Positions 51,832-59,476 of a DNA stretch of 64,000 nt are shown here, in pieces. Location of the stretch: NCBI GenBank assembly GCA_019638355.1, contig JAHBTY010000001.1:124001-188000 (forward strand), read 5' to 3'. This DNA comes from Cyclobacteriaceae bacterium. Lineage in GTDB: Bacteria > Bacteroidota > Bacteroidia > Cytophagales > Cyclobacteriaceae. Positions within the stretch are counted from its first letter, which is position 1, and each line of letters starts with the position of its first letter. Below the pieces are notes generated by a model, which saw nothing but the letters and a program-made list of their open reading frames with translations, ran no database searches and was not told the DNA's origin. The position numbers were made by a program, and so were the translations under genes.

Positions 51832-54120
51832 ATGAGGTTGTGGGTTTTTGTATGGTTATGCCTCTACAGTTTAAGCTTGCAAGCACAAAAAGTAGGTGTG
51901 GTGCTTAGCGGTGGTGCCGCTAAAGGCATAGCACATGTTGGCGTTTTAAAAGCCCTTGAAGAAAACGAGATTCCCATCGATTACATAACCGGAACTTCAA
52001 TGGGTGGAATAGTAGGTGGCTGCTATGCAGCCGGTATGAGCCCGGCACAAATTGAAGAGATCGTTCTATCGAAAGAGTTTTTACAATGGGTGAATGGCAA
52101 ACTGGAAGATGGGCACAACTATTATTATACCCGCAATGATGACGATGCCGGTTTTTTACGGGTAAATCTCTCATTAGACTCAACCTTTTCTATCTTATTT
52201 AATACCAGCCTGGCCAGCGATCTTTCGCTCAACTTTGCGTTAGCCGAAAAACTGGCTCAACCCTCTGCCATAGCTCGCAACAATTTCGACAGTTTGTTTG
52301 TGCCGCTTCGTGTAATTGCTTCTGATATTTTTACCCAAACAGCAGTACCCCTTGGCAAAGGCGCTCTAAGCGATGCCATTCGCGCTACCCAAACCGTTCC
52401 GTTTTTTTACAATCCCATTCGCATTGAAGGCAAATACTTATTTGATGGCGGTGTGTACAATAACTTCCCGGTTGATGTTATGCAGCAAAACTTTAGTCCC
52501 GATGTAATTATTGGCAGCAACGTTTCATCCAAAATTTATAACGAGTATCCATATGGACAGGATGATAAATTGATTGCGCGCTCGCTGCTTTACATGTTGC
52601 TGGATAAATCCGATCCTTCCGATGTTCCCGAGTCGGGCGTTTACATTCAACCCGACCTTACCGGATACACCACTTTTGATTTTGCAAAAGCCCGGGCCCT
52701 TATAGATAGTGGCTATGCGCAAACGATGCGGCAAATGCACGAACTAAAAACTAAAATTAAAAGGCGTATTACCTGCGATGATGTAGCCACCGCCAGAAAC
52801 AAGTTTAATAACAAAAGTGCTCCGTTTCTTATTGAACACATTTCCTTTGATGGCTTTAACAGCAAGCAACAAAAATACATTAATCGGTTTTTTAAAAGTG
52901 GCAAGCGCCCACTCACTTTTAATGAAGTTAAGTCCGGATTTTATAAACTTGTTTCGGAAGATTATTTCAAAAGTCTTTATCCCGGATTTACTTTTAACGA
53001 GGGCAAAAACAACTTTAACTTTACCCTATCAAGAAGGCCGCAAAATAATTTTCCGGTTGACTTTGGTGGCACGATGGCAACCCGAGGCATTAGCCACATT
53101 TATTTGGGTTTAAACTATTACCATTTTAACCGATCCCTCACACATGCCAACCTAAATTTTTATTTAGGAAACTTTTACAAATCATTTCAGCTTAAATCCC
53201 GAATTGATATTGCCAACCGCGGAATATACTACCTTGAACCCTACGCCACTGTAAACAATTGGGACTACCTGCAGGGCCGCGATTTATTCAGGCCAACAAC
53301 GCAGCCAACCCCACTTTCGCGAATCGATCGAAAGGTGGGTGTGGACTTTGCCATTCCGTTTAACAGCAGCTATAAGTTAACCATAGGAGGGGCTTATGTA
53401 AACAATCGCGATTTATTTGTAAACTCCAATGTATTCGTCTCTACCGATACCCTTGATATCCTGCGATTAAATGGATTTCGGTCCGAAATTAAAATCTCTT
53501 CTAATACACTTAATCGAAAACAATATGCATCGGCTGGCCGCAACTTTACACTTTCCTTAAATTGGTTTACTGTAGATGAAAAGCTAACACCCGGAAATAC
53601 CTCTGTGTTTTCAGAAGACCAACTTCACTCGCGCAGTTGGCTGAGAACCCGCATCACATTGGAACAGTATTTTCGAAAAGGATTCTATAGCTCCGGTTAT
53701 CTGTTGGATGGAGTTGTTTCCAATCAATCCGCATTTAGTAATTACCAGGGTTCAATTATTTATGCTCCGGCTTTTAACCCCATGCAGGATAGCCGCACCT
53801 TGCTACTCGAAAATTTCAGAGCCTATAACTATATAGCCGGGGGCTGGCGCAATGTTTTTACATTACGCAAAAGTCTCGATTTCCGCGTAGAGGGTTACCT
53901 CTTCAAGCCTTTTGAAGCTTTGATGCCCGGGCAGAATCAAGAAGTGGTGTTTAGCCGCGATCTTACAAAAATTTATTTTGCCGCCACTGCCGGGTGGGTA
54001 CTTCACTCCGGTGTTGGCCCCATAAGCCTTAGTGTCAATTATTACGATGATGCTCAAAACGAATTAGGTATTTTACTACACGTAGGGTTCCTGATTTTTA
54101 ATAAGGCCGCTACAGATTAG
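51832..54120 (+). CDS. Patatin-like phospholipase with BamA-type outer-membrane domain
   Basis: A 762-residue protein. A signal peptide (LWVFVWLCLYSLSLQAQ) is followed by the patatin domain with oxyanion loop VLSGGAAKGIAHVGVL, nucleophile elbow GTSMGG (Ser near 55) and the catalytic Asp in DGGVYNNFP (near 210). From about 320 a POTRA-like segment (LIEHISFDGFNSKQQKYINR) leads to a surface-antigen beta-barrel ending GVLHSGVGPISLSVNYYDDA ... HVGFLIFNKA. It resembles PlpD-type autotransported lipases: the barrel would carry or anchor the lipase at the outer membrane. The ATG at 51832 is preferred over a TTG two codons upstream. Confidence 0.93.
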   Translation: MRLWVFVWLCLYSLSLQAQKVGVVLSGGAAKGIAHVGVLKALEENEIPIDYITGTSMGGIVGGCYAAGMSPAQIEEIVLSKEFLQWVNGKLEDGHNYYYTRNDDDAGFLRVNLSLDSTFSILFNTSLASDLSLNFALAEKLAQPSAIARNNFDSLFVPLRVIASDIFTQTAVPLGKGALSDAIRATQTVPFFYNPIRIEGKYLFDGGVYNNFPVDVMQQNFSPDVIIGSNVSSKIYNEYPYGQDDKLIARSLLYMLLDKSDPSDVPESGVYIQPDLTGYTTFDFAKARALIDSGYAQTMRQMHELKTKIKRRITCDDVATARNKFNNKSAPFLIEHISFDGFNSKQQKYINRFFKSGKRPLTFNEVKSGFYKLVSEDYFKSLYPGFTFNEGKNNFNFTLSRRPQNNFPVDFGGTMATRGISHIYLGLNYYHFNRSLTHANLNFYLGNFYKSFQLKSRIDIANRGIYYLEPYATVNNWDYLQGRDLFRPTTQPTPLSRIDRKVGVDFAIPFNSSYKLTIGGAYVNNRDLFVNSNVFVSTDTLDILRLNGFRSEIKISSNTLNRKQYASAGRNFTLSLNWFTVDEKLTPGNTSVFSEDQLHSRSWLRTRITLEQYFRKGFYSSGYLLDGVVSNQSAFSNYQGSIIYAPAFNPMQDSRTLLLENFRAYNYIAGGWRNVFTLRKSLDFRVEGYLFKPFEALMPGQNQEVVFSRDLTKIYFAATAGWVLHSGVGPISLSVNYYDDAQNELGILLHVGFLIFNKAATD

Positions 54121-54227
54121 GGCGTTTGGTAACACTCCTGTTCAGGTTAGAATCATGTAATTATTTTATGCTTTTTTAATTTTTAGCTATGTTTATACTT
54201 CGATTCTAATACCATTTTGGGAAACCT

Positions 54228-56258
54228 ATGACCAAACGATTACTGCTGTTCTTTGTAAGTGTACTTTTATCTCTATCTGCCTCAGCCCAAACGGTGCAAT
54301 GGGCTACTAAAGTGTTGGCCGTTTCATCTGAACTGACCCCTGTACAATACTCAGCACAGCAAGCACTGGGCAAGCCTACCGTATTACCCGCAGGAGGGCA
54401 AAACCCAGGCGCATGGACACCCGACAGACCCAAACGCAGCGAATTTATAAAGCTTGGTTACGACAAGCCCATGCAAATTCAACAAATCGCCATTGCTGAA
54501 TCGTACAACCCAGGTGCTTTGTATAAAGTATTTGTGTATGACGAAGCCGGCCGTGAATACCAGGTGCACACATTTAATCCAATGGCCGTACCCTTGCAAG
54601 GACGAATTTTAAATGTGTTTGTTGAAAAAACTACTTACAAGGTTGCAGCTGTAAAGCTTGAGTTTGATGGCAGCGCCCTGCCCGATTATTTCTCCATTGA
54701 TGCCGTAGCTATTTCCGATTCGCATATTCCAATTATTGCCGACATTAACTTGCCCGAATTACTGAGCAAGGGCCTGGTAGTTGAGCGCCTGGATGCTAAC
54801 ATTAACAGCGACTTCAGCGAGTATAACCCGCTGCTTTCGCCCGATGGAAAAACACTTTACTTCAGTCGCAAAAATCACCCTGAAAATGTAGGTGGCACCA
54901 GCGATAAAGAAGACATATGGTATTCCGAACTGGGGCCTGATGGAAAGTGGTCGTTAGCAAAAAACATGGGCCCACAATTCAACAACAAACTACCCAATTT
55001 TGTAAACACCGTTGCCGCCACACCGGATGGCAAAGCCGTAGTTTTACTCTTGGGAAACAAATACCTGGACAAAGGAAAAATGATAGCCGGGGTTTCCGTT
55101 AGCACCAATATTGGTGGAAGCTGGAGTGAGCCAAAAGCACTTGAAATCGAAAATGACTATAACTACAACGAGAAGGCAAATTACTTTCTCACCAACACAC
55201 GCAAGGCCTTGCTTATGTCGGTAGAGCGTGAAGACACCGAAGGCGGGCGCGATCTTTATGTGAGTTTTGAAAAAGACGATGGAAAGTGGACTCAACCACT
55301 CAATTTGGGTAAAGCCATCAATACCGTAGGCGAAGAATCCGCTCCATTTTTAGCCTCTGATGATAAAACACTTTATTTTTCATCGAATGGGTTTAGTGGT
55401 TATGGCGGAAGTGACGTTTTTATGTCCAAACGATTAGATGATACCTGGACAAATTGGTCGGCACCCGAAAACTTAGGTCCCGATATTAATACCAAGCTGG
55501 ACGATCTGTTCTTTAACATTCCTTCTACGAGTGAGTATGCGTACTACTCGCGCGGAATAACGGCCGATAACTCAGACATCTTCAGAGTTAAAATGCCCAT
55601 GTTTATGACCCCTGAGCCAATCGTAATTGTGAAAGGCAAATTGATTGATGCCAAAACCGGTGAGCCAATTGGAGCTAAAATCATTTACGAGCGTCTGCCC
55701 GATGGCAAAGAAGTTGGCGTAACCTATTCTGACCCCAAAACCGGTGAGTATGAAATCCATTTACCGGGTGGCCATTTGTACGGTTTCCGCGCAGAAGCCG
55801 AAGGTCACATTTCGGAAAATCAGAGTTTGGATTTGCGCGGCTTCACCAAAGATGGTGTGCTGGCAAACAAAGACATAACGCTTGCACCTATCGAAGTAGC
55901 GGTAGTAGATGTTAATACAACCATTAAGTTGAATAACATTTTCTTCGATTTCGATAAATCAGAATTAAAAGCCGAATCGTTCCCAGAGCTTAACCGAATC
56001 GTAACTTTAATGAAAGAAAAGAAATCCATGCAGGTTGAGATTGCCGGCCACACCGATCCTGTGGGGACCGAAGAATATAACCTGGGTTTATCCGAGCGTA
56101 GGGCAAAAGCCGTTAGCAGCTACCTTGTAAAACAAGGCGTGGATGCGGCTCGTATTACAACCGTTTTCTTTGGTGAAAGTAAACCAATAGACACTACCCA
56201 AACCCGCGAAGGAAATCGTAAAAACAGACGCGTTGAGTTTAAAATTATTAAACTCTAA
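54228..56258 (+). CDS. OmpA-family protein with jelly-roll-like, PD40 propeller and regulatory-like domains
   Basis: A 676-residue envelope protein with signal peptide RLLLFFVSVLLSLSASAQ. Four domains in order: a discoidin-like/jelly-roll N-terminal domain at 25-175 (SEFIKLGYDKPMQIQQIAIA), a PD40 propeller at about 195-455 (YNPLLSPDGKTLYFSRKNHP, SAPFLASDDKTLYFSSNGFS), a carboxypeptidase regulatory-like domain at 465-555 (VKGKLIDAKTGEPIGAKIIY) and a C-terminal OmpA peptidoglycan-binding domain (NIFFDFDKSELKAES ... EIAGHTDPVG, NRKNRRVEFKII). The propeller/CRD/OmpA order resembles PorE of the type IX secretion system, but PorE's N-terminal TPR is absent. Confidence 0.9.
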   Translation: MTKRLLLFFVSVLLSLSASAQTVQWATKVLAVSSELTPVQYSAQQALGKPTVLPAGGQNPGAWTPDRPKRSEFIKLGYDKPMQIQQIAIAESYNPGALYKVFVYDEAGREYQVHTFNPMAVPLQGRILNVFVEKTTYKVAAVKLEFDGSALPDYFSIDAVAISDSHIPIIADINLPELLSKGLVVERLDANINSDFSEYNPLLSPDGKTLYFSRKNHPENVGGTSDKEDIWYSELGPDGKWSLAKNMGPQFNNKLPNFVNTVAATPDGKAVVLLLGNKYLDKGKMIAGVSVSTNIGGSWSEPKALEIENDYNYNEKANYFLTNTRKALLMSVEREDTEGGRDLYVSFEKDDGKWTQPLNLGKAINTVGEESAPFLASDDKTLYFSSNGFSGYGGSDVFMSKRLDDTWTNWSAPENLGPDINTKLDDLFFNIPSTSEYAYYSRGITADNSDIFRVKMPMFMTPEPIVIVKGKLIDAKTGEPIGAKIIYERLPDGKEVGVTYSDPKTGEYEIHLPGGHLYGFRAEAEGHISENQSLDLRGFTKDGVLANKDITLAPIEVAVVDVNTTIKLNNIFFDFDKSELKAESFPELNRIVTLMKEKKSMQVEIAGHTDPVGTEEYNLGLSERRAKAVSSYLVKQGVDAARITTVFFGESKPIDTTQTREGNRKNRRVEFKIIKL

Positions 56259-56282
56259 AAATCATAATGAATACCTAAACAC

Positions 56283-56990
56283 ATGAAAGTACTTTTTGCA
56301 TTATGCCTGGTAGGGGGTTCGCTAATTACCCATGCACAAAGCGATACGCTTGTTTATGCGCAAGGTACCATTACAAGTGCCGCAACAAAAGAGCCCGTTG
56401 TGGCAAGAATCTCGTATCAAAGTTTGCCATATGGAAGTAAGGTTGGTTTTTTCTCCGGCAGTTCATTTCTGTTTCCGCTTTACGATAATGACAAATACAC
56501 AATTACTGTAGAAGCCTCAGGCTACGCTCCAGCAAAATATGTTTTAAATCCTGCCGAAGCTGGCGCTGATCGTAAACTTATTCGAAACATCGAGCTTGAA
56601 CTACCCAATTCAGCATCACACAATGCTGAAGACACCCACACGGTAGGAAAAGTAATGCGGCTTAATGATTTGAATTTTGATGCTGGCCGCACAACTATCT
56701 CCAGTTCATCACATGCCGAATTGGATGAAGTGGTTACCATGCTGAAACGAAACCCCCGCATGGTTATTCAGTTGGAAGGCCATACTGATACACGTGGAAA
56801 TGCGAATGCAAATTTAAAGCTATCGGAAGACCGGGTAAAAGCAGTAAAAGCCTATCTTGTTTCCAAGGGTGGAAATAAAAACAAAATAAAAACCAAAGCA
56901 TTTGGTGGCACACAACCCATTAGCCGGGAAGAAACAGAAGCCGCTCACGCATTAAACCGCAGGGTTGAATTGCGAATTCTAGAAAACTAA
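56283..56990 (+). CDS. OmpA-family protein, short form
   Basis: A 235-residue exported protein with signal peptide MKVLFALCLVGGSLITHAQ. A regulatory-like domain (YAQGTITSAATKEPVVARIS) precedes the OmpA domain (LNDLNFDAGRTTISSSSHAE, QLEGHTDTRGNANANLKLSE, ALNRRVELRIL). It is a shortened relative of the preceding gene lacking the jelly-roll and propeller, 24 bases after it and probably co-transcribed. Its stop overlaps the convergent next gene by 4 bases. Confidence 0.9.
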   Translation: MKVLFALCLVGGSLITHAQSDTLVYAQGTITSAATKEPVVARISYQSLPYGSKVGFFSGSSFLFPLYDNDKYTITVEASGYAPAKYVLNPAEAGADRKLIRNIELELPNSASHNAEDTHTVGKVMRLNDLNFDAGRTTISSSSHAELDEVVTMLKRNPRMVIQLEGHTDTRGNANANLKLSEDRVKAVKAYLVSKGGNKNKIKTKAFGGTQPISREETEAAHALNRRVELRILEN

Positions 56991-57787
56991 CGTGAAGCAA
57001 CTGCGTTATTTCTAACATACTTGCTAAAAGGTCTGATCAGTTCCTTTTTCAGTTGCGCACTATAGTTGCTATTGGCAATGGCCATTACAAGAATACCCGC
57101 AAACTCTGTCGTGCGAGGCGAATCATAAATCTCCACAGCTTGCAATAAGCGCTGGGCACATATTTCATATTGACGGCTATTAAAAGCCACCACAGCCTGA
57201 TTAAAAAGTAACAAGCCGGGTAATTGTTCTGGTTCTATTACCCTATAAAGATTGAGATCAAACTGATAGTTAATTTGGGTCGGGTTGCTGGTTTGCACTT
57301 GATTTTGTCTATATGCTGCAATACGTGCTTCAATTTTATCCGTTGCCGTTACAAAACCATTAAGCCTGTCGGTTGATTCCAGCAGCACAAGTCCGGTTTC
57401 GGTTTGTACCGAAATAAAAATGTGATAGTTTGTCTCAATTATCTGATAGTTATACTCAAAGGCTTGCAGTACAACAGCCAACAAACTTGTTGCACTCAGG
57501 CAATCGTATTTGCCTTTTTCAAAAATCTCAGCAAACTGGGTGTATGGTTTGTATGTTTTAAAGAATCTGCGATGCGATTCGTTAAAGATCAATTCTAAAA
57601 ATTCCTGCTCGGTAAAGTTGTTGCGTTTACCTTGTAATTCTGCTATAAAGCGGTTTACCCGTGCCTCAATTACCGCTGGATTTTTAGCAGCCGTTGTATG
57701 GAGTAATTGCGGTAAAATAGGATTGCCTTTCGCTTCCGTAAAAACGATGCAACACATGGTTATACCTATCAAAAAGAGCCTGAGCAT
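56987..57787 (-). CDS. Secreted transglutaminase-like protein
   Basis: A 266-residue exported protein with signal peptide LRLFLIGITMCCIVFTEA. The papain-like core is visible: Cys in KGKYDCLSATSLLAVVLQAF (near 95), His in NYHIFISVQTETGLVLLE (near 122) and the acid in ESTDRL (near 138). The C-terminal part (LLFNQAVVAFNSRQYEICAQ) is helical and TPR-like. Such proteins are proposed to bind or cut peptides in the periplasm. It is divergent from the aldehyde dehydrogenase gene across a spacer with the TAACATT array. Confidence 0.82.
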   Translation of the reverse strand: MLRLFLIGITMCCIVFTEAKGNPILPQLLHTTAAKNPAVIEARVNRFIAELQGKRNNFTEQEFLELIFNESHRRFFKTYKPYTQFAEIFEKGKYDCLSATSLLAVVLQAFEYNYQIIETNYHIFISVQTETGLVLLESTDRLNGFVTATDKIEARIAAYRQNQVQTSNPTQINYQFDLNLYRVIEPEQLPGLLLFNQAVVAFNSRQYEICAQRLLQAVEIYDSPRTTEFAGILVMAIANSNYSAQLKKELIRPFSKYVRNNAVASR

Positions 57788-57818
57788 TATGCAATTATTA
57801 CCAAATTGTTTTTAAAGT

Positions 57819-57867
57819 TAACATTTTGGTAACATTAAACAAACGCACTTAACATTACGGTAACATT
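57819..57867. promoter_or_regulatory. Four-copy TAACATT array between divergent genes
   Basis: TAACATT at 57819, 57830, 57850 and 57861, all on the plus strand, spaced 11, 20 and 11 bases: one, two and one helical turns. The larger unit TTAACATT-nn-GGTAACATT is repeated at a 31-base offset. The pattern is typical of a DNA-binding protein acting on one face of the helix. It lies between the transglutaminase-like gene and the aldehyde dehydrogenase gene. Confidence 0.6.
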
Positions 57868-57931
57868 GGCCTTGTGATTGGATTTAGATGCTCATTTTAT
57901 GACTTTCACCTAAGATTTTGAATACCCGCAA

Positions 57932-59368
57932 ATGGAAAACAATTTATTAGCCGATACCGCTGAAACGGATTTTCAAGTAATTTTTAAAAAACAACTTGTT
58001 CGGGCCCAGCAATTGCGCAAACAGCCCTGGCAAAACCGTAAAAAACTTCTGCGCTTGTTTGGTGCGTTTATTCTTCAAAACCGGCCGCGCATTCATCAAG
58101 CTCTGAAAGCCGATCTTGGTAAATCAGCAACCGAGACTGATATATCAGAGGTTTTCCCGGTAATATCTGAACTAAAAGAAGCCGTTCGAAACCTGGCCGA
58201 TTGGGTTACTCCAGAACAAATTGATGCACCCTTAACCTACCTGGGTACTACCAGCGAAATACACTATGAACCCAAGGGTACCTGCCTGATTATAGGGCCT
58301 TGGAATTATCCGTTTAACTTAACAATTGGTCCGCTTGTTTCATGCCTCGCTGCGGGCAACACCGCCATTCTTAAACCCTCTGAACTTACGGTGCACACTT
58401 CGCGGCTGATACGCGACTTGGTAAGCGAATTTTTTGATGAGGAGTTGGTAACCGTTGTGGAGGGTGATGTGCAAGCCGCCACCCAATTGCTTCAACTTCC
58501 ATTTCATCATATTTTTTTTACCGGCAGTACTGCTGTTGGCAAGGTGGTGATGCGGGCTGCAGCCGAAAATCTTAGTTCAATAACCTTGGAGTTGGGCGGC
58601 AAATCGCCTACGGTTATTGATGCCACGGCAAACCTGAATGATGCAGCAAGGCGCATTGCCTTCGGAAAATTTTTAAATGTAGGACAAACCTGTGTAGCAC
58701 CCGATTATGTTCTGATCGATAGAACAGTAGCCCGAGAATTTATTGAATTGCTTAAACAACACGTAATACAACTTTTTGGGTCTGGTTCGGGTATTACAGC
58801 ACAATCCAACGACTATGCACGCATTGTTAATACGAAAAACTTTAACAGGCTGCAAGCACTCGTACAGGATGCGGTTCATTTGGGGGCAACAATAGAACTA
58901 ACTGGTACGTCCGATTCAGCGCGGCATTTCTTTCATCCCGTAATTCTGAGCAATGTTTCAACACGATCGAAGATTATGCAAGAAGAAATATTTGGGCCGG
59001 TATTACCTGTAATTTTTTACCACCACGAAGATGAAATTTTGCCCATCATACTGGAGCGCCCCAAGCCCCTTGGATTTTACATCTTCAGTAATCGCAAAAG
59101 TTTTCAACAAAAGCTTAGTGTGGAAGTATCGGCAGGCGCGGTTTGTATTAACGATTGCGTGCTGCAGTTTACCCACCCCAGATTACCGTTTGGCGGAATT
59201 AACGCCAGCGGTTTTGGCAAGGCACACGGCCGTTACGGTTTTCTTGCCTTTAGCAATGAAAAACCCGTGCTAAAACAAAAAAGTGGTATTACCATGAGTT
59301 CATTTCTATACCCGCCTTTTACTAATCGCGTTAAGCGCACCATTAACCTGATGTTACGCTGGCTATAA
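57932..59368 (+). CDS. Aldehyde dehydrogenase (class 3-like)
   Basis: A 478-residue NAD(P)-dependent aldehyde dehydrogenase. Motifs are the cofactor strand YEPKGTCLIIGPWNYPFNLT near residue 113, the general base Glu in LELGGKSPT (near 218), the catalytic Cys in NVGQTCVAPDYV (near 250) and the NKFxxEEIFGPVLPVIFY region near 350. The short length and hydrophobic, basic C-terminus (SSFLYPPFTNRVKRTINLML) fit class 3 fatty-aldehyde-type enzymes, which may be membrane-associated. The substrate is unknown. Confidence 0.94.
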   Translation: MENNLLADTAETDFQVIFKKQLVRAQQLRKQPWQNRKKLLRLFGAFILQNRPRIHQALKADLGKSATETDISEVFPVISELKEAVRNLADWVTPEQIDAPLTYLGTTSEIHYEPKGTCLIIGPWNYPFNLTIGPLVSCLAAGNTAILKPSELTVHTSRLIRDLVSEFFDEELVTVVEGDVQAATQLLQLPFHHIFFTGSTAVGKVVMRAAAENLSSITLELGGKSPTVIDATANLNDAARRIAFGKFLNVGQTCVAPDYVLIDRTVAREFIELLKQHVIQLFGSGSGITAQSNDYARIVNTKNFNRLQALVQDAVHLGATIELTGTSDSARHFFHPVILSNVSTRSKIMQEEIFGPVLPVIFYHHEDEILPIILERPKPLGFYIFSNRKSFQQKLSVEVSAGAVCINDCVLQFTHPRLPFGGINASGFGKAHGRYGFLAFSNEKPVLKQKSGITMSSFLYPPFTNRVKRTINLMLRWL

Positions 59369-59476
59369 GTACCAACCCACAAATCCTAACGTTAATAATC
59401 TTTAACTAATCCAGGCGGGTGCATTTTGTTGCCTCGTGTTTTACTAATTTTGTAGCAACCTTTCGCAATAAATATT

